A stretch of DNA of 64,000 bases, taken from Cyanobacteria bacterium TGS_CYA1. GTDB taxonomy: Bacteria > Cyanobacteriota > Vampirovibrionia > Obscuribacterales > Obscuribacteraceae. Below, in pieces: positions 8,372 to 16,525 of this stretch. Both the position numbers and the translations under genes were made by a program. Position 1 is the first letter of the stretch. Every line of letters starts with the position of its first letter. The notes under the pieces were generated by a model. The model was not told the DNA's origin. It saw nothing but the letters and a program-made list of their open reading frames with translations, and made no database searches. The stretch covers positions 1 through 64,000 of the forward strand of contig JAHCIQ010000005.1 in the NCBI GenBank assembly GCA_026129135.1, written 5' to 3'.

Positions 8372-10024
8372 TCACCAGAGACCGACATTGAGCAGTACAA
8401 GGACAATCAGCATAAACATGGTTGAAAGCAAAACCATGCGGTTCTCTCTTGCGAACACGCTTGAAATGTGGAATGTGAGCAAATCTAATTCTTTAGAATC
8501 GGTCTTGTCCTGCTTGCCTGAAAATAAAAGAGCAATGACAATCGAGCCGATGAATACAAAGAAAGCTCTGGATAAATTACTGGCAAAGGCTGATCTAAAT
8601 CCGAAATAAGCCAGTTGACTTTTCAAAGGCTCTATCAGAGAGCCAATTCCAGCTGGTAATAAATTCGGTGAAATGCTGGATAAAATGGAGCAGCCATAAT
8701 GCAAGAAGGCGATAATCACTCCGCCAAGAATGCCAGCCTTGGCGCCTTTTGACGTGCATCCCGAAATAAACATTCCACATATAGTCACCGCACACAGTGG
8801 CACGCCGATAAAAGTGAAAATGGTCTGGACATAATTCGATGCACCGGGAAATTGATTTAAAAGCAATGCTAAAGCGGCGAAAATAGCAGCTCCAGCCACC
8901 GTTAATTTCTGCGCGCGCACCACATTTGCATAACCAGTAGCATTCTGGATATCACTAAAAACAGCCGTGGAAAAGACCATAAGTCCAGCTTGTAGAGAGC
9001 ATAAGACAGAGGCTATGAAAGCAGCAACACAAATTCCAAACATCCCAGGCGTGTACCAGTTGCCCATAAGAATTGGCAATATCAACATTCCTGAATCGGC
9101 ATCTTTGACATCGAACAATTTTAGCGAAGGCACCGCCGCCACTGTCACCAGTGCCGGAAAAACAATGATTAGAGGCGAAAGCATACGCAGCCACCCCGTT
9201 GTAATTACCGCTTTCTTTGCGTCATTGGCATCGTCCAAAGACTGCACTCTTTGCACGACCGAGTAATCGAGAGCAAAGAGTCCAAGTGACATAGACAAAG
9301 AAAGTCCAGTGAAAATGTACTCCCATTTCACACCAAGTGAATTGAGCCCCAATAACGGTTTCCAAATTTCAAAATAAGACTTGTCCATCAATTCAATCAC
9401 CATTTTGTTCCAGTCGCCAAAATGGGCAATGCCAAGAACAGACAATGGTGTCAAAGCGAAAACAATTACACTTACAAGCAAAACAGAGTTGAGGATTGCT
9501 GCGCTCAGTCCTCCAAGAGCCACATATCCAGCGGCAATAGCAGCAAGTATAGTTATCCATACGCCTTGAGGCAGCGGGCAGAAAAATGACAGCGCTTTTG
9601 AACCGAGGAATAAATTGAGAGCGCAAAATACGCAAACCATCAATATATAAATGCAAGCACCAATTCGTCTGGTGTCGCTGTCGAAGCGCCTGTGCAAATA
9701 GTCGGGCAGATTCTTTATTTGCGACTTGGCAAAAACTGGTATCACACAAAAAATTAAAAATGCCAATGCCGGGATGGTGCCCATCCAGAAATAGTGCAGA
9801 CTAATTATGCCGTGATCGGCTGTCAGTGCCGAAAGCCCAATAACATCGAAAGACGTGAGACCAAGTGAAAATAGAGAAACAGCTATAACCCATGCGGGTA
9901 ATTTTTTTGCCACCAGAAAAAAGTCGTTAGCCGAATGCATTTGTTGTTTGCATCGATATCCGACATAAAAAAGGAAGGCAAGGAAAATTAAAACTATAGA
10001 GTAATCGACAAGTTCTATTTTCAT
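8372..10024 (-). CDS. Sodium:solute symporter (SSF / SLC5-like) family protein
   Basis: A 550-residue integral membrane transporter with about 13 hydrophobic segments. The first helices match the SSF pattern: an N-terminal helix (YSIVLIFLAFLFYVGYR), then ANDFFLVAKKLPAWVIAVSLFS and the GLTSFDVIGLSA region where sodium-site residues usually lie. The stretch YVALGGLSAAILNSVL corresponds to the conserved GG(L/M)xA(V/I)xxD-type motif of the family. The substrate cannot be assigned. It is followed by the small membrane protein at 7988-8362 and preceded by ssb 18 bp upstream, all on the minus strand. Confidence 0.88.
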   Translation of the reverse strand: MKIELVDYSIVLIFLAFLFYVGYRCKQQMHSANDFFLVAKKLPAWVIAVSLFSLGLTSFDVIGLSALTADHGIISLHYFWMGTIPALAFLIFCVIPVFAKSQIKNLPDYLHRRFDSDTRRIGACIYILMVCVFCALNLFLGSKALSFFCPLPQGVWITILAAIAAGYVALGGLSAAILNSVLLVSVIVFALTPLSVLGIAHFGDWNKMVIELMDKSYFEIWKPLLGLNSLGVKWEYIFTGLSLSMSLGLFALDYSVVQRVQSLDDANDAKKAVITTGWLRMLSPLIIVFPALVTVAAVPSLKLFDVKDADSGMLILPILMGNWYTPGMFGICVAAFIASVLCSLQAGLMVFSTAVFSDIQNATGYANVVRAQKLTVAGAAIFAALALLLNQFPGASNYVQTIFTFIGVPLCAVTICGMFISGCTSKGAKAGILGGVIIAFLHYGCSILSSISPNLLPAGIGSLIEPLKSQLAYFGFRSAFASNLSRAFFVFIGSIVIALLFSGKQDKTDSKELDLLTFHISSVFARENRMVLLSTMFMLIVLVLLNVGLW

Positions 10025-10042
10025 TCAGGCTTAAATCGGCTC

Positions 10043-10393
10043 TTAGCGCATATCTTCGCCGAAAGACATATCAGATTGATTGTCTTTCTTCGAACCGAGC
10101 AAACGCAAGTTTGTAGCCGAGATAAATGATTTGACGTGTTTTTGACCCTGGTCGTCGGTCCATCGGTTGAAGTCGAGACGACCTTCGATTCCGATCAAGC
10201 TGCCTTTTCTCACATATTCGCCAGCGACTTCCGCCTGACGACCCCAGACTTCGATATCGAACCAGTCTGTTTCTTTTTCTTTAGTAGGACGATTGACGGC
10301 TACCGAAAAAGTGGTTTTTACTTTGCCGGATTCAAAGTATCGCATTTCGGGATCTCTGCCCGCTCTACCTACTACAACTACCGAATTCACCAT
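10043..10393 (-). CDS. ssb: Single-stranded DNA-binding protein
   Basis: An OB-fold protein of 116 residues beginning MVNSVVVVGRAGRDPEMRYFESG, with the SSB core TTFSVAVNRP, DWFDIEVWGRQAE and KGSLIGIEGRLDFNRW. It coats single-stranded DNA in replication and repair. The linker is nearly absent, and the C-terminus (DMSFGEDMR) lacks the usual acidic DDxIPF tip that recruits partner proteins. Either this is a second, specialised SSB or the tip is degenerate. Identity as SSB is secure. Confidence 0.93.
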   Translation of the reverse strand: MVNSVVVVGRAGRDPEMRYFESGKVKTTFSVAVNRPTKEKETDWFDIEVWGRQAEVAGEYVRKGSLIGIEGRLDFNRWTDDQGQKHVKSFISATNLRLLGSKKDNQSDMSFGEDMR

Positions 10394-10504
10394 AAACTCG
10401 CCCTCGAAAATATTTGCTCCTAAAAGCTTATCGAAAAATGAATGACTTAGATCATTAAGCGTTGACTCTAGCCATTTATTTCTTATTCATTCAAGCTTGT
10501 GCCA

Positions 10505-11065
10505 ATGACAAGCGATGCAGTACAGGAAATAAAATTTTCGCACAGGCAACCGCCCTGGCACGTTCTGGTGCTTGGAACTTTCACACTGCTTGCCTATTTG
10601 CCCTTCTGGTTCTATAAAACGATAAAGACGCTAAGAAGAGAAGGTCTTCTAGAAAATGTGGTGCTCAAGAAGCTACCGCCTTCGGTTCTGGCAATTTCAA
10701 TGGTCGTTCCAATTATCAATATATTCACGGCAGCGGGTGTTTTCAACGAAGCTTTGAATTTATATCCAGATGGTAATTATCCACTCAAGCGCAATGTCGG
10801 CTTGGCATCTTTGCTTTTAGCCATGTTCATGAGTTTGCTATTTCCCATGAGTAAGGGTGAAGGTCCACAGTTGCTTCTTTTCGTTCTGGGAGTATTGCCT
10901 GTGGCTCTATGTCAGCAATGGCTGAATGCTTACTGGAAGCAGAAAGAGCCTGAAGATCTGATTTACAGAGAAGCCTTCTCGGTACCAGAACTGCTTGTAA
11001 TTATTGTTGGCAGCTTGATTTTCGGACTTATACTTTTCAATTTCATGATTGAAAAAGCGTCCTGA
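10505..11065 (+). CDS. Multi-pass membrane protein, DUF4234-like
   Basis: About 186 residues with four to five hydrophobic segments. The first region, WHVLVLGTFTLLAYLPFWFYKTIKTLRREG, resembles the start of DUF4234-type proteins, in which a helix is followed by a (Y/F)W-Y/F motif and a basic loop. A GTG two codons upstream (10499) is an alternative start; neither has a clear Shine-Dalgarno site. It is monocistronic, divergent from ssb and convergent with the response regulator. Function unknown. Confidence 0.75.
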   Translation: MTSDAVQEIKFSHRQPPWHVLVLGTFTLLAYLPFWFYKTIKTLRREGLLENVVLKKLPPSVLAISMVVPIINIFTAAGVFNEALNLYPDGNYPLKRNVGLASLLLAMFMSLLFPMSKGEGPQLLLFVLGVLPVALCQQWLNAYWKQKEPEDLIYREAFSVPELLVIIVGSLIFGLILFNFMIEKAS

Positions 11066-11081
11066 CCGGTATCAATCCACC

Positions 11082-11672
11082 CTAAAAACCGTGTTTCTTT
11101 GCCCAGTTGATGAGCTTGTCCACAGAATCTAGCTCTACTTTTGCAGCAAGATGCATAGCGATTTCGGTCAACTCGTCTTCGCTAAAACCAAGTCGCTCTG
11201 CAGCTTTCTTCAATTTTCCACGCTTGGTCAAATGACGCAAAATCATGCGCTCGTTGTAAGTGAGTCTTGTTATATATCGGGGCAGAGATGCCGATATCAC
11301 TCCTTTAGAACCACGCGAAACCATCAGAATAGTCATCCGCATAAGCGCCGAGCGGTCAGCTTTAAGCATATATCCACAGGCTCCGGCTTCGAGCCAGTCT
11401 TGCACGTCGGCAACTTTGGCATTGCTTGCATACATGATAACTTTTGCGTTTGGCAGAGTACACAAACGTTTCAACAAATCCTGTACGGTCAAAAATCCGG
11501 GCAGATGCAAGTCGAGCAAAACAACTGTAGGCAAAAGCTGTTTAGCTATTTGCCAGGCTTCGTCCGACGTACCCGCTTCGCCTACGACTTCTATCAGTTC
11601 GCCATCAGCCAGCTGTGACACCGCCTCTTTGCGACTAACTATATCGTCGTCCACGACCATTAATCTGATCAA
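11082..11672 (-). CDS. Orphan response regulator (REC plus helix-turn-helix-like C-terminus)
   Basis: About 196 residues. The N-terminal receiver domain has the acidic triplet MVVDDD, the phosphoacceptor aspartate in VVLLDLHLPG, the conserved VIMYAS region and the lysine in GYMLKAD. The C-terminal ~65 residues (LTYNERMILRHLTKRGKLKKAAERLGFSE and onward) look like a divergent LuxR/NarL-type HTH. I place the start at the TTG giving (M)IRLMVVDDD. A TTG 14 codons upstream (11714) would add a non-conserved MKGLSLHYEGYRFT. No histidine kinase is adjacent, so its partner is unknown. Confidence 0.82.
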   Translation of the reverse strand: MIRLMVVDDDIVSRKEAVSQLADGELIEVVGEAGTSDEAWQIAKQLLPTVVLLDLHLPGFLTVQDLLKRLCTLPNAKVIMYASNAKVADVQDWLEAGACGYMLKADRSALMRMTILMVSRGSKGVISASLPRYITRLTYNERMILRHLTKRGKLKKAAERLGFSEDELTEIAMHLAAKVELDSVDKLINWAKKHGF

Positions 11673-11855
11673 TGTAAATCTATATCCTTCATAATGCAGG
11701 CTCAACCCTTTCAAAGCCTAGCCGAAAGCTCGAATCACTGCAAGAGCGAGCGATTACACCAATTTGTCAAGCACGTTTCAATCGTTTAGGCACACCGATT
11801 TTGCTTTTGTTTGCTAAATAAATTGCAGACACAAATAATTTTGAGGCGGCTGAAT

Positions 11856-12293
11856 ATGAACATATTTGAGTATTTTAGAGATGACGACAAACGCGTCAAA
11901 GCAATGGCAGCTGAAATCGTCGAACATTATGCCGATTGGCCTCAAGATCGGGTCTTTGAAAGTGTGAAGAGACTGATCGAGGCTGTCGAAAAACACATGC
12001 ACCGGATTGAAACTTTGTTGCTTACAAGATTCAACGAACACGATCCCGAAATGGAATCAGTCATGGCACGCTGGAGCACGAAGAAATTAGAAATTAAGGA
12101 CGTCATCGATGGACTCGTTATGGTCCACGTGGATGAACCAGGTTTTGAAGACACGCTCATGCGATTGTCTAAACTGATTGAGAATCTGGCTCGATTCGAC
12201 AAAGAAGAGCTGTATCCCAAAGTGCAAGAATGCGCGACTGAGAAGGACTTGCAAGCTATGAGCAAGAACTTTCAGACCGAGATGCAACGCTAA
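11856..12293 (+). CDS. Hemerythrin-like (HHE-type) helical protein, ligands incomplete
   Basis: A 145-residue all-helical protein starting MNIFEYFRDDDKRV, chosen because GAGG lies about nine bases upstream; an in-frame TTG at 11811 would add 15 unlikely residues. The layout (EAVEKHMHRIETLLL, then ARFDKEELYPKV) recalls the HHE cation-binding four-helix bundle. However, the histidine normally before the EE(L)xP motif is missing, so iron binding is doubtful. The next gene follows after 12 bp, another helix-bundle protein of about the same size. The pair probably forms one operon, perhaps for metal or oxidative stress; that role is inference. Confidence 0.6.
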   Translation: MNIFEYFRDDDKRVKAMAAEIVEHYADWPQDRVFESVKRLIEAVEKHMHRIETLLLTRFNEHDPEMESVMARWSTKKLEIKDVIDGLVMVHVDEPGFEDTLMRLSKLIENLARFDKEELYPKVQECATEKDLQAMSKNFQTEMQR

Positions 12294-12305
12294 GGAGGCT
12301 TGGAT

Positions 12306-12791
12306 ATGCAACAGCACATATATGAACCTGAAATTGGTTTGTTGAATGAATTATTGAAAGGTGAAATCAGCGCCGTAGAATCATATGACGCTGCTCTTCC
12401 CAAAGTAAACGAATCTTCGGTAGCTGACATTTTGCAGCAATGCCGAGAATCGCATAATTTTAGAGCAGAGCGTCTTCGTTCGACCATTAGTGAAAGTGGT
12501 GGCGAGCCCGTTTGCGATGCAGGTCCCTGGGGCAGTTTCGCAAAGATGGTGACGTCTGCTGCAGGAAGCGCTGGAGATAAAGCGATAATTTCGGCTTTGG
12601 AAGAAGGCGAAGATATCGGCTCTAATACTTATGAGTGGAAACTGCGCGATATGAAAGGAGAAAATCGCAATCTCATTCGCGATGAACTCTGGCCAAAACA
12701 GAAAGCGACTCACAAGTTGATTTCTAAACTCGCAAAGCAAGCTCTTGGCGGCGCATGGCCACCAACACCAGAAACACATCTGGAAGCTTAG
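12306..12791 (+). CDS. DUF2383-like (PA2169 type) ferritin-like four-helix protein
   Basis: A 161-residue protein whose start ATG follows AAGGAGG by 7 bp. The sequence LLNELLKGEISAVESYDAALPKV, SHNFRAERLRSTISESGGEP and ISALEEGEDIGSNTYEWKL fits the DUF2383 family, whose members have a ferritin-like fold and often accompany stress genes. Glu and His residues are placed as in a di-iron bundle (EISAVESY, ESHNFRAERL), but metal binding is not shown. It is probably translationally linked to the hemerythrin-like gene 12 bp upstream. Confidence 0.75.
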   Translation: MQQHIYEPEIGLLNELLKGEISAVESYDAALPKVNESSVADILQQCRESHNFRAERLRSTISESGGEPVCDAGPWGSFAKMVTSAAGSAGDKAIISALEEGEDIGSNTYEWKLRDMKGENRNLIRDELWPKQKATHKLISKLAKQALGGAWPPTPETHLEA

Positions 12792-12822
12792 TTTTCGATT
12801 TTGACCAATAAAAATATAGAGT

Positions 12823-12862
12823 TCCTTCTATTTGGATATAATGTCTTTTGAAAATAGAAGGA
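12823..12862 (+). promoter_or_regulatory. 11-bp inverted repeat spanning the fkp promoter and ribosome site
   Basis: TCCTTCTATTT at 12823-12833 is the exact complement of AAATAGAAGGA at 12852-12862, leaving an 18-nt loop. The right arm contains the GAAGGAG ribosome site of the FKBP gene, and the loop contains TATAAT at 12837-12842. Read-through transcripts from upstream could fold and hide the ribosome site. Transcripts starting from the internal -10 would lack the left arm and be free to translate. Confidence 0.5.
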
Positions 12863-12874
12863 GCTCTTTATATC

Positions 12875-13366
12875 ATGAAAATGTTTTCGTCCCGAAATTC
12901 AATTGTAGTGGTATCACTTTTAGCCTTGCTTGCATCGAGTACTTATGATGCTCAAGCACAAAAAAAATTCGTCAATGCAAAAGAGCATACTCAAAAAACA
13001 ATGGGTGGTCAGGCAGTAAGAACACCTTCTGGTCTTATTTATCGTGATTTGAAAGTAGGAAATGGCGCATCTCCATCACCAGGTGCGACTGTTACTGTTC
13101 ACTACACCGGCTGGCTTCATCCTTCCAATCAAAAATTCGATAGTTCGGTAGACAAAGGTCAGCCCTTTTCTTTCACTATCGGATACGGTCAGGTAATCAA
13201 AGGCTGGGACGAAGGTGTGATGTCGATGCGTGTTGGTGGCAGACGAGTATTGCTCATTCCACCAAATCTAGGTTATGGTCCCAATGGAATGCCTGGAGCG
13301 ATTCCACCTAACTCGACTTTGAAATTCGACGTGCAGCTGCTTGGGGTAAAAGCCGGTCGCGGCTAA
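12875..13366 (+). CDS. Exported FKBP-type peptidyl-prolyl cis-trans isomerase
   Basis: About 163 residues. The protein starts MKMFSSRNSIVVVSLLALLASSTYDAQA, a Sec signal peptide probably cleaved near AQA-Q. The rest is one FKBP domain: TPSGLIYRDLKVGNG, VTVHYTGWL, FDSSVDKGQPFSF, QVIKGWDEGV, RVLLIPPNLGYG and IPPNSTLKFDVQLL. Aromatic pocket residues of active FKBPs (Tyr, Phe, Trp) are retained. It likely aids periplasmic or outer-membrane protein folding. The ATG at 12875 has GGAG upstream; an in-frame TTG at 12848 is rejected because it precedes the signal peptide. Confidence 0.92.
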   Translation: MKMFSSRNSIVVVSLLALLASSTYDAQAQKKFVNAKEHTQKTMGGQAVRTPSGLIYRDLKVGNGASPSPGATVTVHYTGWLHPSNQKFDSSVDKGQPFSFTIGYGQVIKGWDEGVMSMRVGGRRVLLIPPNLGYGPNGMPGAIPPNSTLKFDVQLLGVKAGRG

Positions 13367-13389
13367 GGTCTTCAAGCTCAGTGGTATTT

Positions 13390-13420
13390 AAAACACGTTC
13401 CGTTATCGGTATGTGTTTTT
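13390..13420 (+). terminator. Probable terminator after the FKBP gene, built around the iterated palindrome
   Basis: AAAACAC at 13390-13396 pairs with GTGTTTT at 13413-13419, followed by a further T. The loop holds CCGTTATCGG, which adds CCG/CGG pairing inside the stem. It lies 24 bp past the FKBP stop codon. Confidence 0.6.
13397..13412 (-). repeat. Iterated palindrome (intergenic, in terminator)
   Basis: Core CCGTTATCGG at 13400-13409, read as CCGATAACGG on the minus strand. It forms the apex of the terminator-like hairpin after the FKBP gene. Confidence 0.75.
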
Positions 13421-13540
13421 CATCTGGCTTTTAAACGAGGCGAGATCTTTGCCTGGGGCTTTTCGCTTTGCAAAAAAATCTGCATATAGTCATTGGCTCG
13501 ACTATACCTAAAAGATTGATTCAGGAGCTCACAAAAGGTC

Positions 13541-14242
13541 TCAGGGAGCGATATGAACTTTGTTCTGTCCCTTTTCCTTGGCTTTGATCAAAGCGTTATT
13601 TGCAGCTTCCAGTAATTCGTGGGGATCGTTTCCATGGACTGGATAGCTCGATACAGCCACAGTGGCAGTGACTCGAACCATATTGCCTGTTTTGGGATCT
13701 TCAACTTCTAGCATCGAGACCCTGCGACGCACACGCTCAGCCACAACAAGAGCGCCTTCAGCATCGGTCTCGTGCAGGACGGCGACTAATTCTTCACCAC
13801 CCCATCGTGCTGGCATATCAATTTCGCGTACTGAACTTTTAACAATCTTGCCTACTTCGATAAGGACCAGATCGCCCACTTCATGCCCGTATTTGAGATT
13901 GATATCGCGCAAATGATCTATGTCTACAATCATCAAGGATAGAGAATAACCAAGACGCAAAGCACGTTTAAGGGAGTGAATGAGATGTTCTTTGAATATA
14001 TGACGATTGGGAAGCCCTGTTAGAACATCTGTACCGACTAGCTCTTGAAGCCTGGCTTCGGAATTTGCCAGTTGATGTCTGAGACGGTCGATTTCGCGCT
14101 CTTTCTCTTTTAGAAGACGCTCGAGCTGAAGATTGCGGGTTTGTAATTGATTATTGGATGCCTGAGGCTCGCCGTTGCGGTAACGTCCCTGAGAACCGTT
14201 TCCGTGGATTGTTTGCCACATTAGTGTTAGATGGGCTTTCAT
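13541..14242 (-). CDS. GGDEF-domain diguanylate cyclase
   Basis: A 233-residue cytoplasmic protein with an N-terminal coiled coil (about residues 30-70, NNQLQTRNLQLERLLKEKER and onward) and a C-terminal GGDEF domain beginning TDVLTGLPNRHIFKEHL. The active-site motif is GGEEL, compatible with c-di-GMP synthesis. The inhibitory I-site RxxD (REID) lies exactly five residues before it, suggesting product feedback. No sensory domain is present, so the coiled coil may control dimerisation. It is a single-gene unit. Confidence 0.92.
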   Translation of the reverse strand: MKAHLTLMWQTIHGNGSQGRYRNGEPQASNNQLQTRNLQLERLLKEKEREIDRLRHQLANSEARLQELVGTDVLTGLPNRHIFKEHLIHSLKRALRLGYSLSLMIVDIDHLRDINLKYGHEVGDLVLIEVGKIVKSSVREIDMPARWGGEELVAVLHETDAEGALVVAERVRRRVSMLEVEDPKTGNMVRVTATVAVSSYPVHGNDPHELLEAANNALIKAKEKGQNKVHIAP

Positions 14243-14412
14243 TAGTCTCTCCCGAGCTGGCTTTTAATAGGATTGGGGTAGGTTTAAAAACGAGCTCACA
14301 AGCATGTGGAGCGATGCTTGTCTCTTCGATTGTTGACTCGAATTGATCCTTAGGGCTCGAATTGGAGTCTTTGGTGTCGTTGTGGCTTTCCCTTCCATAC
14401 TTGCAAGAACAG

Positions 14413-14430
14413 CCACTGTTCCGCCAGTGG
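14413..14430. other. Short inverted repeat in the 14243-14518 gap
   Basis: CCACTG (14413-14418) and CAGTGG (14425-14430) form a 6-bp stem with a 6-nt loop in the 276-bp gap between the GGDEF gene and the glycine-zipper protein. No T-tract follows on either strand. Nothing else was identified in the gap. Confidence 0.25.
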
Positions 14431-14518
14431 AGTTATATTAGTACAAATTAGTAATCTTTACTAGATGCAATGAGATAAATTCTCACGTTTAATCTAAAGC
14501 CTTATCTACTGACCAATA

Positions 14519-15637
14519 CTAGTTAATAGGCACTCGGGTCAGATCGGATCCTGTTCTTCTACTTTTAAATACAAGGAAGTACTTTTGTTTAGTGCCGCTA
14601 GAGAAGAATAAAAAGTGCGCTTTTCCGTGCTGCCGTGGGGCTATGACCCCGTTTTTAGTGCTCATTGGAACAGGCAGGCACTTTTGTCCGTTTTCAGAAA
14701 TTGCCTGAACGTCAAACAAGTGAAACGGTGTATTCGAATTATTTTCGATATCGACATCCACTTCTAATAATTTACTCGACTTATCTTCCCAGTTGTTATT
14801 GACGAATTTATATTTGTCTATTTTCAATTCAAGTCCGGCCAGTTTTGGAACGGGCTTTGCTGCTTGAGCTTCGTTTGGGTTGAATGCTACCGTCGTAATA
14901 GGCTCAGTAGTCCGCATTTGAATCATGTCGTCGGAGCTGAAATTGCGAATCTTGCCTTTGCTTTTACCAAAGCCAAAGGCGCCGATTGCAGCTCCGATTG
15001 CTGCTCCAGCACCGATATTAATACCGTAAGTAGAAATTGTAGTGTGAATCCCGGTCAACTGCCAGGCAAGCAATGCTCCTGCCCCAGCTCCAGCTCCCAT
15101 ATAGGCACTGCTTATGGCAACTTGCTTGGCGATCATTTTAACTGTGCCATCTTTACTTGAGTATTTGGCTGGAAAATCAATTTCGTACTGTCCATCAGGA
15201 CTTACAATTTTGTCAAATTCAATTTCCAAATGCCCATCGCGATGAAAGCGCTTTTTACCTTGCGAATTAGTGACCAGACCTCGCATATACCATCCGCCAG
15301 GAATGCCCAAGCCTGCACCATTGCTTACATCCTGTCCCACTCTAAACCAGAGCTCGTCACCTTTTTGGGTCATTTCAGAATTGATGTACATATTGTCTGG
15401 AACAATCAAATTAATCGTCGTTTCGGCTGGAATTGTCTGCACCGAACCTGATAAAAATGGCGATGGGCGCTCACCCACTTCGACTGAACCCTTGAGCAGC
15501 TCCAGGTCCTTTTTAATTTTAGGAGTAGTGAATGCGCTTTTCTGAGGCTCTGCAAATGCAGGCGCCATAGCAAGATTGCAAACAAACAGATTGGCCAATA
15601 CCAAAACAGAACACTTTTTGAGCACTGATTTTTTCAT
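14519..15637 (-). CDS. Exported glycine-zipper protein of unknown function
   Basis: 372 residues with a Sec signal peptide (KCSVLVLANLFVCNLAMAPAFA) at residues 8-29. The middle (about 205-250) is a hydrophobic Gly/Ala-rich stretch (GAGAGAGALLAW, then INIGAGAAIGAAIGAFGFGKSKGKI) typical of glycine-zipper membrane-inserting segments. Flanking regions look beta-rich (TIPAETTINLIVPDNMYINSE; LELKIDKYKFVNNNWEDKS), the latter like an extracytoplasmic Ig-type domain. Its start overlaps the DnaJ-TPR gene stop by four bases (ATGA), so the two are translationally coupled. No family was recognised. Confidence 0.8.
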   Translation of the reverse strand: MKKSVLKKCSVLVLANLFVCNLAMAPAFAEPQKSAFTTPKIKKDLELLKGSVEVGERPSPFLSGSVQTIPAETTINLIVPDNMYINSEMTQKGDELWFRVGQDVSNGAGLGIPGGWYMRGLVTNSQGKKRFHRDGHLEIEFDKIVSPDGQYEIDFPAKYSSKDGTVKMIAKQVAISSAYMGAGAGAGALLAWQLTGIHTTISTYGINIGAGAAIGAAIGAFGFGKSKGKIRNFSSDDMIQMRTTEPITTVAFNPNEAQAAKPVPKLAGLELKIDKYKFVNNNWEDKSSKLLEVDVDIENNSNTPFHLFDVQAISENGQKCLPVPMSTKNGVIAPRQHGKAHFLFFSSGTKQKYFLVFKSRRTGSDLTRVPIN

Positions 15638-16365
15638 TTCTTGCTGAATAGACCTTTGATTTTGCCCATCAGAGTTTGCTTGGCTTTCGCGTCGGCGCGC
15701 GTGATTTCTTGCTCTTTGATTTTTTGTTTTATTTGAGTTTCAAGCAATCGTGCTTGCGAATCGCGAGGGTCCATTCTAAGTGCAGTCTGCACTTCAGTCA
15801 TGGCAAGTGTATACCAACCGCGCGCCTGATAGACTTCGGCTAACTTGTTGTGATACTTAGGATCTTTGGGAACGAGCCTGATAGCCTCTTTCATGGCAAT
15901 TTCAGCTTCCTGGAATTGTTTAATCTTAAGCAATTCATCAGCGCGCTCAAGGTGCTTGTTCGCCCATTTCACGTTGATATTTGACTCAGTAGTAGTGGTT
16001 GTTATTGCTTGCAATTCGGATGCTGAAACTCTTGGAGATGCCACCACATTTGATGCATCGGCGTTGCCCGCTTCCACATCACTTACTAAATGTTGACCGC
16101 TCAAGAGCTCACTTTGTTCCTTGTTCAGGTGCAAGCGGCGCAGGGCGTCATATTCGGCTCTTTTTTCAGCGTCAGAAATAATATTATGGGCGCGTGTCAC
16201 CTTTGCAAACTCGCGCTGGGCCAGGGCACGCTGTTCGGGATCATTTGGGAATCTATCGGGGTGAAGACGTTTTGCCAGCTTGATATACGCCCGCCGTATC
16301 TCTTCGGCGGCAGCCGTCTCCTCGACGCCTAGAATGGCGTAATAATCCTCTTCAAACTCCTGCAT
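15634..16365 (-). CDS. J-domain (DnaJ-like) protein with TPR repeats
   Basis: 243 residues. The N-terminal J-domain (about 5-72, DYYAILGVEETAAAEEIRRAYIKLAKRLHPDRF) retains the HPD motif needed to stimulate DnaK ATPase. No Gly/Phe or zinc region follows, so it is a type III J-protein. Residues ~135-205 hold TPR-like helices (NVKWANKHLERADELLKIKQFQEAEIAM; KYHNKLAEVYQARGWYTLAMTEVQTAL). The end is basic. It is divergent from clpB across 160 bp, placing two chaperone genes back to back, and coupled to the exported glycine-zipper gene downstream. Confidence 0.88.
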   Translation of the reverse strand: MQEFEEDYYAILGVEETAAAEEIRRAYIKLAKRLHPDRFPNDPEQRALAQREFAKVTRAHNIISDAEKRAEYDALRRLHLNKEQSELLSGQHLVSDVEAGNADASNVVASPRVSASELQAITTTTTESNINVKWANKHLERADELLKIKQFQEAEIAMKEAIRLVPKDPKYHNKLAEVYQARGWYTLAMTEVQTALRMDPRDSQARLLETQIKQKIKEQEITRADAKAKQTLMGKIKGLFSKK

Positions 16366-16406
16366 GTGTCTATTCTATATCTATTGGGACGCTGCGTCTT
16401 GGCAAA

Positions 16407-16441
16407 GGCTAACTTATAAAGAAATTGTAGAATTATTAGCC
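16407..16441. promoter_or_regulatory. Inverted repeat in the divergent DnaJ-like/clpB region
   Basis: GGCTAA (16407-16412) and TTAGCC (16436-16441) flank an AT-rich 23-nt spacer. It does not match the CIRCE element (TTAGCACTC-N9-GAGTGCTAA), but its place between two chaperone genes makes it a candidate heat-shock regulator site. Confidence 0.25.
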
Positions 16442-16525
16442 CCCTATAAGGTAGACCTTCATAATGAAAATTAGGGTCAAATACATACTGCGTTACTAAC
16501 TATTTTTCTAACAGGAAAAAAGAAA

